DNA of 64,000 nucleotides from positions 1,116,001 to 1,180,000 of the forward strand of contig RCTD01000009.1 of the NCBI GenBank assembly GCA_014898415.1, read 5' to 3'. The stretch's first letter is position 1, and the number at the start of each line of letters is the position of its first letter. The stretch comes from Stromatinia cepivora. Taxonomy: Eukaryota > Ascomycota > Leotiomycetes > Helotiales > Sclerotiniaceae. This document shows, piece after piece, positions 48,003 to 60,020 of the stretch. The position numbers were made by a program, and so were the translations under genes. A model generated the notes under the pieces. The model saw nothing but the letters and a program-made list of their open reading frames with translations. It ran no database searches and was not told the origin of the DNA.

Positions 48003-48224
48003 TTATTCTCTAAATACATCGATTATTGCCAATAATTTTTTGTTGTATATTTCATAATTTAATTCAACTGATAATAGTTTTCGAAAGTAGAATACAATTG
48101 GTTGATATTTTCTATTCTGATCTGGTTGATTCAGAATTGCTTTTATAACGAAATCTGAGGAATCTGTTTCTATTATGATTTGCTTTTCTAGATCGAATAT
48201 TAACAGTATTAATTCTTTGGCCAT
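48003..48224 (-). pseudogene. Gypsy RNase H fragment
   Basis: Readable as KQIIIETDSSDFVIKAILNQ with YQPIVFYFRKL and LNYEIYNKKLLAIIDVF, the standard RNase H module behind gypsy RT (TDASDxAIGxxLxQ, Y-E-I-x-x-K-E-L-L-A). The catalytic Asp is kept in this stretch, but the flanks are full of stops. Confidence 0.88.
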
Positions 48225-48449
48225 TATTTATTTGAATGTTTCAAAGGATTTCTACGTTTTGGTGGTTTATTCGAAAGTTCCTTACTCTTTTCTGATTAAA
48301 TTGGTTAAAGGTATTGTAATTCCTGAATAACCTTTAATAAATCTTCGATAGAAGTTAACGAATCTTAAAAAAGATTATACTTTCTTAATTATGGTAGACT
48401 ACTTTTATTTGAGTATTATTTCAACCTTATTTTTACTTATCTTAAGCCC

Positions 48450-48659
48450 TTAACTTGATACAATGAATTCTAGAAACTTTGTTTTTGTAATATAGAATTC
48501 ATATTTGTTTAGTTTGTATAATAAATCAATTTTAGTTAAATATTCGAGGATGTTATTGATATCTTTGATATATTGAACTTCGTTGTTTGAATATATTAGA
48601 ATATCGTTTAAGTAGTATATACAACAAGTATTCAAATATTGTGATAGTATATTATTCAT
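48450..48659 (-). pseudogene. Gypsy reverse transcriptase fragment, catalytic YLDD altered
   Basis: Readable as MNNILSQYLNTCCIYYLNDI, then LIYSNNEVQYIKDINNILEY and TKTKFLEFIVSS. The motif YLND replaces YLDD: the first catalytic Asp is Asn through G-to-A on the coding strand. Gypsy RT class is clear from the segment order. Confidence 0.9.
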
Positions 48660-50488
48660 AAGCCTTATAAATGTTGCTGGTGTATTGATTAGCCCGAATG
48701 GTATAATCTGGTATTTGTATAGTCTGTATCTGGTTTTGAAAGCGGTTTTCTATTTTTCACCTTCTTTTATTCTAATCAAATGGTAGCTATTGTATAGGTC
48801 CATTTTGATGAATATCGTTGCTCTGTTTAATCGATCTTTTAATTCTGTAGTTAATAGAAGTGGATATCGATCTTTTTTGGTAAGTATATTGAGTTTTTTG
48901 TAGTTTACAATTAATCTTTTAGTATTATCTTTTTTGGATACCTATATAATTGGATTTGTTATTTGGGATATAGATTTTCTAATCCATCCCTTAACTGAAT
49001 TGTCGATGATATATTTTTTAAGCATCTTTAGTTCATTAATTGATATTGAATAAATTGGGATATATATGGGTATCTTGCCTTCTTTTAATATTATTTTGTG
49101 ATCTTATAATTTGTGTTTTAGTAAAGTTTTATGATTCTTTGATTTTTTAAAAATATGTTTATATTTTTTGTATTGTTTGGGTATTATAGACTTTTTTACT
49201 TTGATTGCGATTTTATACTGTATCATTGGCTTCTGTATTTGTAGAGGAGGTATACTATCTTTTGCTTTTAATAAAGGATTCTGAATTGGGTATCCTACAT
49301 TGCCGGTATTATTCGTATTCAATTTTCCTTGGTGTATATTACATCTCACAAACGTTTTGAATGTATCATTATAATCGTTCTTATATTGATCAAATGTTAT
49401 TGTTTCTTATAATCAATCTATTTTTGGGTTATATATTTTTAATTATGGCATTCCTAAGATGATCTATTGTTGGTTTAATGGTATAATGTTAAACTATATA
49501 ACCTTCAAATATTAGGTTATATTCATTTGTATTAATCATATCTTTTGAAAAACGATTTTATCAAATTCTACTAGTTGTTTATCAATTAACTGCAATTGGT
49601 AGGGTTTTTGTTTTTCTTGAAATGGAATTTTCAAGTATTTTGTAGCTTTTGATACAATAAAATTCCTTATAGTTTTTGAATTTATTATAGTTGGTTATAT
49701 TTGTCCATTTATTTTGACTTTGTAATATATCTATCCTGTTTGTTCTATAGTATTCAATTATAATATAATTTGTTCGTCCTTATGATCCTGGATGATTTCA
49801 TTGGTAAATGTTACACATCATGGTTCTTTCTCTTCTAAATAAATTATATTCGTCCCTGATTTAATTTTGTTATCGAATAAGTTTCTCCATAAAATGTATC
49901 GATAGTTCCTTTGGATTACTTTCATTACTGTACCTATAACTGGTAATGGTAATATAACCTGAACTTGAATACAATATTCATTTCCGATTTGTTTATATAA
50001 AAACAAGTTCTGGTTTTCGTTTTGCTCAAATATATATTAATAGAATATTTCCTATAATTCTTCTTGTTCTGATTATTGAAAATACTCTCCACTAATTCTT
50101 TTTACAAATGAGATATTGATGATAACTTCAAATTATAGAATTCGATATTGATCGATATATCGAATTTTGTAAGATTCTCCTTCTTCAATATTTGTTATAT
50201 TGAGATCCTTATTGATAGTTCCTTCATTTGTATCTTCAAATTTCCAGATATAATAGTTCCATTGATCAATTTCTTGAATAAACTATAATTCTTTTAATTA
50301 TAGATCTTTATTTATTTATAAAGATTCTTTATCTCTTTTTCTCCTAGTTCTTTTTTGTAAGTTGATGGTAGTATAGTTAATCTCATAACGCTGATTGTAC
50401 ACAATTGTGGTATAAAGGTAACATTAAATTGACTTTTACCGAATTTATTCTTAAAATTGCCTTTCTTACCTCTTATTCTCTTGCTTTA

Positions 50489-50530
50489 ATAATCTGCTGT
50501 TCGATACCCTGCTTTTCCATATTTAAAGTA
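50489..50530 (-). pseudogene. Decayed zinc knuckle of gypsy gag
   Basis: Minus-strand reading YFKYGKAGYRTADY has the spacing of CX2CX4HX4C with every ligand replaced by Tyr (Cys and His codons changed by one transition each). It lies downstream of a gag region readable at about 51.1-50.75 kb. Confidence 0.8.
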
Positions 50531-51396
50531 TAAATTGTTATTTCGTTTATATTTCTTTTCCTGATCATCATTTCTATTTGTATGATATATAATATTTAAT
50601 TTTATAGGATTTTTATATCTTTATAGATTATATTATAATCTACCTTCGTTTTTGCGGTAATACCCTTGATTTCGGTTTTTTTGAGGTTTGTATAATCTCT
50701 GGCTTTGTTTAAATCTATAAAAACGATTGTTTGATTCAATAGAGTTTTAGATTAGATCGTTCAAATTTACATTTGCAATGGTTCTTTCTAATTCCAATCT
50801 AATCTTTGGTTTGAGTTCTTTATGATAATGATTCATGATAACGGTTTTATTTTAATTGGTTGTTTTTGTGTATCTTCGAAATTCTATAGTATATTTCAAT
50901 ACTGAATTTATCTATTTGAGGTTAAAGATCTTCTTTTCCGCTATCTCTAACTTATTGGAATTTTCAAAGATCTTGTAAATCTTTGTTTTAAAATCTTCAA
51001 AATTATTAAAGATTACTCATATAGATTGTATATGATTTCTATCGTTATACTCGAAATAATCGCATAAATATAACTGGATCCATTTGGTTGCTTTTTTTCT
51101 GAGGTATAATGCAGCTTATATATTCTTAAATTCCGTAGTAGTGAACTTGTCCTTATTAAATCTAAAATAGATTTCAAATTGCAAAAAGAAAGTATCGAAT
51201 TCCTATTGATTTCCTTAATATTTATCTAATAAAGCGATCTTAAGTATTTCGTTGATAATGATTTCTTTAAATATATCGATCATTTCGATATTATCAATAT
51301 CTGCTATTTATGTAGATTGATCGATAATAATATTTTTAGATGCTATAATAGCGATTGATATTGAATCGATATTTGAAGCAAAAATAATATTTAAAA

Positions 51397-51716
51397 TGTT
51401 ACAGAAATTGCCTTTAAGATTACATGGAAGTAATTAAAAATCTTTCAAGATGGTTTAGATTAGATTTTAAGTAGGAATTCAATAAGATTAATAATTGATT
51501 ACAATTCTTGTAATTATAATAATGAAATTAATGATTATTCTTAAACATGAAGTTTTATATTATAATGAAACCCATTCCTTTATATAGACCTTCGTTCTTT
51601 GTTATTCTATTGTTCCCATCATATCCCATCAGATGGGAGCAATAGAATTCAGTGGGAATCTCTAATCCTGTGACTTCTTGATTATGTGACTCGGTATATT
51701 GGATGCCGTCGTAACA
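51397..51716 (-). repeat. 5' LTR of the chromovirus
   Basis: 320 bp, TGTTACAGAAATTGCC to GATGCCGTCGTAACA. It is the less mutated end on one side and identical in length to its partner at 41953-42272. Confidence 0.92.
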
Positions 51717-51867
51717 GTTTTATAGCTTCATTCCAAAACTCTAATAATAATCCAGCTTCTTTTAATATTGCTTTTATATTTGTTTTTGCAATCCTTATAT
51801 TCTATTTTGTGGGTCCGTTTTGATGTGAAAAAGCAATTATTGTAACTTCGGATTATATATTTGATGA

Positions 51868-52158
51868 TTATTTACAAATAACTTGTAGAAATTCTGATAT
51901 ATTGTTAATTCTGATTATAATAATTTTTTTTTCAGTAATCAATTCCATCTCCTTTTTCCAAATTTTCAATATTTGAATTATATCGTTTTTTTGTTTAAAT
52001 AATATAATCCAATTTACTCTTATACAATTATCAATAATCAATATAAAATAACGATTCCCTCGAATCGATTTTGGGAATGATCTTGTAATATCGAAATATA
52101 TAAATTCGAGTCTTTTTGATTTGTGCAGATTCAATTGCTTCGGAATATGATTAATCAT
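51868..52158 (-). pseudogene. Copia integrase core (copy 1)
   Basis: Readable as RLEFIYFDITRSFPKSIRGN, RYFILIIDNCIRVNWIILFK and IIIIRINNISEFLQ. This is the rve integrase core with the first Asp (FDITxxFP) and the region of the third catalytic Glu (N-x-x-x-E-F). The second Asp position (RTDN) reads RINN. Confidence 0.88.
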
Positions 52159-54140
52159 TTTGATGAATATATATACTTTATAAATATCTAATTCAATTGA
52201 GATCTTTATTGATTTGATTATATTGAATATCTTATATAGATTTTTGATCTTGTTTGAATTTAGATAATTGAATCTTTGATGTTATAATAAGTATCTTTCT
52301 TTTTTCTTGAATATTAATTCGTTATCAGTACCTTTGATACCATCAATTATTTCTAAAGAAAAACCTTTTTTTTGATCATTTTGATATATATTCGAACAAA
52401 GAACTGTATCCTTATATCCTTTAATCATATATAAAATCATATATATTCTGTCTTACATTTTAATACAGATGACTTTCTTATTATCCTTCTTGAAATATAT
52501 ATAATAAAAATTGAATTCCCTTTGCAACCCTATTTCGCAAATCCTTTTTCCTAATAACAAGTTTATTTCTAGCCCTAATATATATAATACATTTGAAAAT
52601 AGCATCTTAAAATCATCTTCATATACTATATCCACTAAACCCTAATAGCGACAATACATTACTCCTTTATCAACCTTTATTCTTCATTTAATAATAAAGT
52701 TTATTAATCTGAATAATAAAAGTTGATCAGATATATATAAAGAAGTATCTATATTGGTATACCATTTGCTAAAAGAAGTTTTACTAATAATCTCCTTTAT
52801 CAAATTGCAATCTTCTTTTATCATATCTTTAATATCGGAATCTGATTTAGAGATATTATTAGTAAAATATACTTAGTTTTTTTTATTAAAATGAATCTTC
52901 TTCGGATTCAATGATCTCCTTCTCTTTTGATAACGAAGGTAATTGTAAAGGAATTTGTTAATTTATACTAAATATAAACAGTTTCGTATATAATAACCTT
53001 TTTTTTAATATAGATTATAAATATTGTTTAGGGTCTCGAAATCTGATTCTTGATATCGAGAAATATACTTAGATTCTTTTGCAATTTGTATTTGCTCTGA
53101 TTTATTCTTAAAACAAAGTTCCTTAGCCTATAAATGCTTAATCTTATCATCGATACTAAAATTAATTTGGATATCCAATATATCCATTACTCCTTGATAA
53201 TCGATTAAAAAATTATATATTAAAACCAAAAACAAAACAGTATCTTGATATACTGATCAATAACTTTCATCTGTAATCCCTAATTTCCTTTTATACTCTT
53301 TCAATTTATCCTAAGCTTCGATAATAATCATATCGGGATGGATATCGAATTGAAATTTGAAGTTCTGGATCATCGTTATATATATATTAGCAATAATTGT
53401 ATTGACTCTAGTATATTTCGATTTAAAGTATCTTTAGAATATATATACTATTGAATATTTATTAATAAAGGCTTTATTATTATCATTAATTATTATACAA
53501 ATATATAATAATGTATTTACTTTATCCTTTAAGTATTCCGATTTTAATTCGATATTGTAATATATATGATCATTGATCTCATAAACAAATACTATATTGG
53601 GTTTTGCAATTTGTATATATTTATTTAATATTTGATTAATTATATAAAATCATTTTTTCTCTTTCAATTGTATCTTCGTTTGTCTAAATTATTGTTTATA
53701 ATTGTTTTGATCGAGTTTCGAAAGATTGTTTGATTCTAATATTATAAAGGTTTCTTGTTATTTGATAAATATCGAAGATAATCTTCAGATTTTTAAGGTG
53801 GTTTTAAAAAATATATAGTAAATAGATTCGAGATAATAAAGAAATATAAAAATAAAACAATAAAAAAATTCGTAAAATTATATTGTAGTGTATTTTTTTG
53901 TAACTATGCGAATTTGCTTTTCGCTTTTACTATAATTCTGTATCAATATTGTATAGACTGCTCTTCACTTTGGTCTATAATGTTGTAAATTATAAATTGT
54001 ATTATTGTATTTCAACTTTGCTTCGATGATACTATATGAAAACTTTGATTTTCATTCTGTTTCATTCTTATTAATTATACTAATCCTTTCTCGATTTGCT
54101 TTGCTTTTTAGTCACTACTGTACAACCGGATCTTATAACC

Positions 54141-54306
54141 TATTAAGTTTTGATACAGGAAATAATAGTATTGTTGATTATATAGGTTGAATTAAGGATC
54201 TATATTTCTAGTAGGAGTAGAATTGAGGTTATCCCCAAATATGGTCTATGCGTTATTGTGATCATGTGACCTCAATTCTAATCCTATGATGGCCTCATTT
54301 CCAACA
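54141..54306 (-). repeat. 5' LTR of copia copy 1
   Basis: 166 bp, plus-strand ends TATTAAGTTTTGATACAGG and CATTTCCAACA. Next to it on the minus strand the internal part begins GGTTATAAGATCCGG, at the position of a primer-binding site. Confidence 0.92.
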
Positions 54307-54311
54307 AAAAT

Positions 54312-54609
54312 TCATATTTATCATCATTTCAGAAATCATATAAAAGAGAAATTTGAATATAATAAAAAAGAAATATAATATTACCTCTATTGATTTTGTT
54401 CAATTTGGTCAATTTGACCATTTTGATCAATTTGGTTAATTAATTTGATCAATTTGATTAATTTCTAATAAATTAATCAAATCAACCAAAATGATTAATT
54501 TAATTGATTTAGGGTTTATAAACCTTTACAAAATCTAGTTTCCGATAAAATAACGATAAAATAAAGAAGTAAAATACTCAAGGAAAAGTTTTTCCGAAGG
54601 GGGGAGTAG
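54312..54609. other. AT-rich flank with palindromic TTTGATCAA-type repeat and a polypurine tract
   Basis: 54399-54510 is a cluster of TTTGATCAATTT/AATTTGGTCAA units arranged both directly and inverted, able to fold on itself. The segment ends with GAAGGGGGGAGTAGTA (about 54596-54611), a polypurine tract very like that of the gag-only elements. Confidence 0.55.
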
Positions 54610-54891
54610 TATTATGAATTGTGAAATACAGAAAGTTAATTATATAATATATTTTATCTTTTATAACAATTAGTGAATTAATTATTTATATATATATATT
54701 ACGATTTATACGATTTAGTATAGTAAAATAATGACCCTAATAATATATATGTACAGTCTTGCAGTTCACGAATAGATATTTGTATATATATATCTGATCG
54801 TTCTTTACAAATTATAATTCTTCAATTATAGATTCTAAGAAACATAATTGACCCTCTTTATTCAGCTCTACTACGGCTCTTGTGCGTCATA
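54610..54891 (+). repeat. Candidate LTR between the two X copies
   Basis: A 282-bp segment starts directly after the polypurine tract (TATTATGAATTGTG, plausibly from TGTCATGAATTGTG) and ends TTGTGCGTCATA (from CGTCACA). These termini resemble those of the gag-only LTRs, but the inside is different. No 5-bp duplication flanks it, so it is not a solo LTR. Repeat X copy 2 starts immediately after it. A second copy was not found in the window. Confidence 0.45.
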
Positions 54892-57454
54892 CTATTCATA
54901 TAAACTTTCATTTAAAGTTTTGATATAATATCTGAAGAAAAATCTAGTCAAATTATAATCTTCTATTCTATTAAGAATAATATTCCTTTTTTTATTCGAT
55001 ATAAAAATCATTCTTTCAATAACAAAATCGAAGTATTTATATTCATTGAAATTTTCGAAGTTAAGAAAAAATATAATACTTTTGAATAATAGCTCAATTA
55101 TTTTATAAATATTATTAATCTTATTGAAGATTTTATAAATGAAATAAAAGATCAAATTGAAGATCAAAAGCTTTATAAAATAATTGATCTCTCCAAAACC
55201 AATTATTTTGTTAAAAACAATAATATAATTCAATTTGTCGAATAATACTATAATAAAACCAGAAAAGATCTCAAAAATCTCAAAAGAATTTGAACAATTG
55301 TTTAAAGAAAAATCCTTATCTATTTCTAATCGAAAGATATAAGTTTAAGTAATACTTTAATAAAAATGGATATAATTTATTATACTTTTCATTTCAATCT
55401 TTAAATCCTTATCAAATTTCTAAACAAATATATAGCCGAATATCTTGTACAAAAAAAAAGCAAAGGAACCAAAAAATACAGCTTTATAGATTTTTATATT
55501 ATATATAAATTCATTACAAAAGTCAATACAAAGAATAAAAAAGATTGGATATCTTTTCTTTACAATTTTATATAAAATCCTATCTTTAGAATTTATAGAT
55601 TTATTTTCAATAATCTTAGATTTCTAGAAGAATATTATAAAAACAAAAACCTCTTTAAAATTTAATAAAGGGATAAATTTATTCATAAAATAATTATTAT
55701 AGAAATTGCTCTAATACTCTTCAATAATAATAATAATGAAAAAGAATCTAATATTAAAGAATAATTAAAAGTAATTATTATATTAGATACTCTTTGTATA
55801 TACCGATTTCTCTATTCCCAAACGATTATACTAATTTCGGAATTTGTAATTGTGAATATCGATAAATAAAAAAAGAAAGATTATCATTTTGATTTTTCGA
55901 AAAAAGTCTTTTTTTATCTATTTATTCTGGATAGATTCGTATTTTGTTGTTATACAATTGATTATAATACAGAATTTGTTTTAAATGATGATAATTTAAT
56001 TTTTGATAATTTTAAAATGATTTTAAATTCTTTATAGGAATTAAAAAGCTGTTTTTGCGATTTAGATTATCAATTTGAAAAGGGATAGTATTTTTTGATA
56101 AACAATAGATATATTACTAATTAAATAAAATGAAAAATTATTGTATTATTAAAAAAATAAATCATTAAGGATACTTTATATATATATCATTTGTATATTT
56201 TAATAAAATTCCTTAATCTAAAATCGAAATATATTTCGATTAAAGAATTACAAAACAGATTAATTATTATTATTAAAAATCAAAAGTATATTGATGAAAT
56301 AAGATTGATAAAGATATTTTATCTTTAATTCCATTTATATCAATTCTTGATTCTAGAATAATTAAAGCAAATCTTTAGTTTTAATTAATTCAATTTGATA
56401 AAAAGCTTTTATTTCTTTGATTTTAATGAAGTTTTCAAAGATAATCTTCTTCTATTAGGATTATCAAATAAAGAATTCTTTAAAAATTAATTTACTTTGT
56501 ATATCCCTTTATTTCAATATATCTTCGAATAAAAAGATAAATTCGATTTACGGAATGTTTACAAAGATATTTTTATTATTTACAAATAATATTTCTGTAA
56601 AATCTTTAAAAAAGATTTATTTTCGAATTGTTATTTTTCGATTATTCAATTTCTTTTGAAATACAATTCTATATTATAATATATTATTATCTATACTCGA
56701 AAAAATAAAGAATTCTGTTTTGTATTAATATCTTTATTTGTATTATATTTTCCTGATTATAATAAAAAGTTTAATTTTTGTTATTCTTTTTTTAATCTTT
56801 TCTATTTAATTTTCAAAAACAAACAAAAAGAAGTTTTGAAAAGAGTGATTATTATAATTGATTTTTCTAAATCAAAAGAATCAATTAAAAGCTTATATAA
56901 AGAATATCAAATTCTTATTTTTTATGAATTAAATAATAATAATAATTTAATTCAGGAACTTTTAAAGAAATATTTTTTCATTTATCAATTATGATATAAT
57001 CTTAATTGGATAATAAAAAAGGAAGCTTTTCAAAAGATTAAATAAAAGAATCAATTTCGTTGAAAGATTCTGATTAGATTTGAATTCCGAATAGTTATAA
57101 TTCGATTAAATACTATTTTATGATATATTAGTATTTTTAGATTTTATAAATCGATTTTGATATTAATCTTCTATTTAATTATAACCTCAAACAAAAAATA
57201 TAGAGAATAATAGTTCTTATAAAAACTTTTAAAAATTTCTTCAAAATCAGATTATCTTTTTTGAGTTAAATGAATTTAATAAAGAAAACCTTTATATTCC
57301 TTAATCTTTTTCTTTTAATATTAATTTTGTTCTACAAAATTATCTTTTTATAATTCTTTTGGAATATTTATCTTAAGATTCTAATATTATTAAAGAAATA
57401 ATAAATAGATTACTCGAAATTAACAATAATAAATTCAAGCTTTAATATAAATAA
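54892..57454 (+). mobile_element. Unidentified repeat X, copy 2 (left part)
   Basis: Parallel to 35157-37729 with almost no length change. It is interrupted at 57454 by copia copy 2; the sequence resumes at 62935 for about 50 bp. The plus-strand frame gives runs such as FCDLDYQFEKG and FLNLKSKYISIKELQNRL, separated by TAA codons at positions where Gln would be expected. Copy 2 is somewhat less mutated than copy 1. No RT, integrase or transposase motif was recognised. Confidence 0.6.
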
Positions 57455-57620
57455 TGTTGACTTTTGATGCAGGAAGTAGTAGTATTGTTGACTATATAGA
57501 TTGAACTAAGGATCTATAATTCTAGTAGGAGTAGAATTAAGGTTATCCCTAAATATGGTCTATACACTATTGTAATCTTGTGACTTCAATTTTAATTTTA
57601 TAATGGTTTTATTTCCAACA
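57455..57620 (-). repeat. 3' LTR of copia copy 2
   Basis: 166 bp, TGTTGACTTTTGATGCAGG to TTATTTCCAACA on the plus strand. Confidence 0.93.
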
Positions 57621-57820
57621 CTCCTTTATTGAGGATATCCTATTCGATCTTTCTAGACTATTAATCCTAATATTTTCTTGAATCTTTTGAAAGCAATCTT
57701 TGTACAAAACTTTGTCATTCTATTAACAATTATATCGTATATATTGATATAATTAATAACGATTTTCTTTTTTTCTATCAAATCCCTGATGAAATGATAA
57801 CTGATATCTATATATTTGGA

Positions 57821-58018
57821 TTATTCATACAAATATAGATTCTTGATTAAAACTAAAACGTTTTGATTGTTATTAAGTATTTGAATTATATTTTTGTTCT
57901 TTCTAATATAATTTGATCTAAATAAATCTTTGAATATTTGTACAATCCATCTTTTTTGTTTAATAAACATTATTATCATAATATATTCTGATTCTATACT
58001 AAAGGTAACTATAAACAT
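57821..58018 (-). pseudogene. Copia RNase H C-terminal fragment (copy 2)
   Basis: Readable as TFSIESEYIMIIMFIKQKRW, corresponding to the conserved copia RNase H segment S-S-T-E-A-E-Y-I-A. Placed just upstream of the 3' LTR, as expected for the pol end. Confidence 0.8.
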
Positions 58019-58599
58019 TTGTTTTTTGCTAGTTCATAATATAGAACCTCTATAGAATATCACAACTCCCCCTGAAATACTTTTTCAGTTATATTTATCA
58101 TTAATCCAATCTATATTTATATATATCTTTATTATATTATCAAATATATTATATTCTTTGTAGATATCAGATTGTACTCCTTTTGATCCGAATTATAACT
58201 TTTGTTTGATTGTTGATCGTAAATATCGCATCAAATTCTTCAAAACTATAATATAATGTTTTACTGGTTTTACTATAAATTGTAAAAATCTTCCAATTAA
58301 GAATATTATATTTAATCGGGTATACTATTAGATAAATTATATTTCCTATTTGTTGTTGATATTCGTTTATATTTGTTAGTTTATTATTATCGATTATTAA
58401 TCGGAAATAGGTATAATCCATTATTAATAGTTTCTTGGTTTAATATTATCTATATATAATATTATATTTGATTAATATAATATCGAGATATTCTTCTTGA
58501 TTTATAATTAATGTATATATTTTTCTATCACAAATAACTTTAATATTTAGGATTTTATTAATCTCCTTTAAATTCTTAATGTTAAAACGAACCGATAGC

Positions 58600-58973
58600 T
58601 TTTCATCGAATTAAATGATTTATAATGATATATGTAATACAATAACGATATCGTCGATATATACTAATAATATTATATCACAATCTTTGGATATATATAG
58701 ATATAGGTCTGTTAAACTTTATACAAAATCTATATCTAAAAGCTCTTTCTTCAATAGTAAATTTCAATCCCTTTTAGTTTGCTTTAATCTATATAGGTTT
58801 TGTAGAATTCGTAGTATATATTCCTTTTTGATTTTGATATCTTGAAATGGTTCGAGGTAAATTTCTTTCTTCAAATGTGATTCGATAAAGATGTTTTTGA
58901 TATCGAAATGTAAGTATTCCAAATTTTCCTTTGTAACGATAATTAGGAATAATTTGAGTATATTTAGCTTCAT
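58600..58973 (-). pseudogene. Copia reverse transcriptase remnant (copy 2)
   Basis: Contains LEYLHFDIKNIFIESHLKKE, then IYLEPFQD and LQNLYRLKQTKRD, plus YIDD further on. Clear copia RT, with stops on both sides. Confidence 0.88.
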
Positions 58974-59558
58974 TATTAATATAAATATTTCATTGTAATC
59001 CTTTTCTAATACTTAATTGAATCCTCGAATCATTAATCTTGTTTTGAATTGTTCTATTTTGTTATCCTTGATTTTAATTGTAAATATCCATTTCGTCGAA
59101 ATTAGATTATTTCCTTTAGGGAGTATATATTCTTTTCAAATACCATTTTGAATTAAAAATATAATTTCCTTTTGAATAGCTTTTTTTCATTTTTCAAAGT
59201 ATTCTCAATCCGATATTGTTTCTTTATAAATTCTTAGTATTTTGATTCCCAAAACTTCTTTGGCTGAATATATTACACCTTTTGTATTATTTATATTTAT
59301 CAATGAAATTATAAAATCTGAAACGATTTTATCTTTAATATAAAGGTCTATTTTGTAAATAATTGGAATTGTAATTATAATATATTCTATATTTTCTTGA
59401 GTTTTGATCTATATAGATATTGCAATCAATACCTTTATAATCTTACTTTTCTATTCTTCTTCAGAATTTTATTCTATATCTCTTTTCTATTTTCGTATTA
59501 GATATTTTAGGGATTCGTTTTTAAGGTCTATTTCATTCTTTTGTTCGATTTCAAATGA

Positions 59559-60020
59559 TTATGGATTTATTTCGTTTTTTGATTCTATTGAAATAGATTT
59601 ATCAGTAAAATTTAAAACGATCTTAAATTTTGTTTTTGGTATAGATTCAGGGTTTGCAAAAGTTAACTCTTGGACTGGATCTTCTAAAATGATGGATTCG
59701 ATAATTGAAATATCCTTAGAAGAAGATTCTTGATTTGTTTTCTGGATATTGCTATTTTCATTTTCATTGTATATTGATATTAATGTATCTAATTTACTTG
59801 ATTTCAATTCGATAATTGGGGTGCTTAGTACAATTATTGAATTCAATATAATATCTACTGAAAAAAATATTTGAAACGAAAATAATATAAATATTATATT
59901 TAGTATTGAAGATAAAAAAGGTATTTTATTTGTTATCGATCTATTACAAAGTTTTCGATTTGGTTTTATATTCTTTGTTCTTTGTAGGTCTGATTTACAA
60001 TTTCTTAATTTAAGATCCAA
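59559..60020 (-). pseudogene. Copia integrase/RT linker (copy 2)
   Basis: A 153-codon open stretch rich in Ser, Asn and Glu (NENSNIQKTNQESSSKDISI). This is the usual low-complexity spacer between copia integrase and RT. No domain. Confidence 0.7.

Larger units (their letters stand above)
41953..51716 (-). mobile_element. Chromodomain Ty3/gypsy retrotransposon (chromovirus), carrying two nested elements
   Basis: LTRs 41953-42272 and 51397-51716, each 320 bp (TGTTACGG...CGTAACA), flanked by the duplication GTTTT (41948-41952 and 51717-51721). The site is uninterrupted in copia copy 2 (near 60345), which confirms the insertion. Minus-strand order is gag, zinc knuckle (50489-50530), protease region, RT (48450-48659), RNase H (48003-48224), integrase (about 47.7-46.6 kb) and chromodomain (46.3-46.45 kb), then the end of pol at 46217. 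Net length without nested elements and their duplications is about 6.4 kb. All frames are broken by RIP-type changes. Confidence 0.93.
39059..54306 (-). mobile_element. Ty1/copia retrotransposon copy 1, interrupted by a gypsy element
   Basis: LTRs 39059-39224 (3') and 54141-54306 (5'), both 166 bp and sharing private differences (TTAAGTTTTG), flanked by the duplication AAAAT. Without the gypsy insertion and its duplication it is 5479 bp, against 5480 bp for copy 2. Minus-strand order is gag (about 53.9-53.0 kb), GAG-pre-integrase (52453-52635), integrase core (51868-52158), [gypsy 41953-51716], integrase C-terminus/linker (about 40.8-41.9 kb), RT (about 40.2-40.7 kb) and RNase H. All genes are broken. 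The order IN before RT defines copia. Confidence 0.93.

Noticed and set aside
39059..54306. Inverted LTRs at 34916 and 39059 as one TIR-type element
   Set aside because: Each LTR has its own 5-bp duplication (CAATT for 34916-35081, AAAAT for 39059-54306), so they belong to independent insertions.
58615..58845. Plus-strand frame (76 codons) and the similar 40222-40452 frame
   Set aside because: Exact antisense of the copia RT in both copies; open only because RIP removes C/G from that strand.
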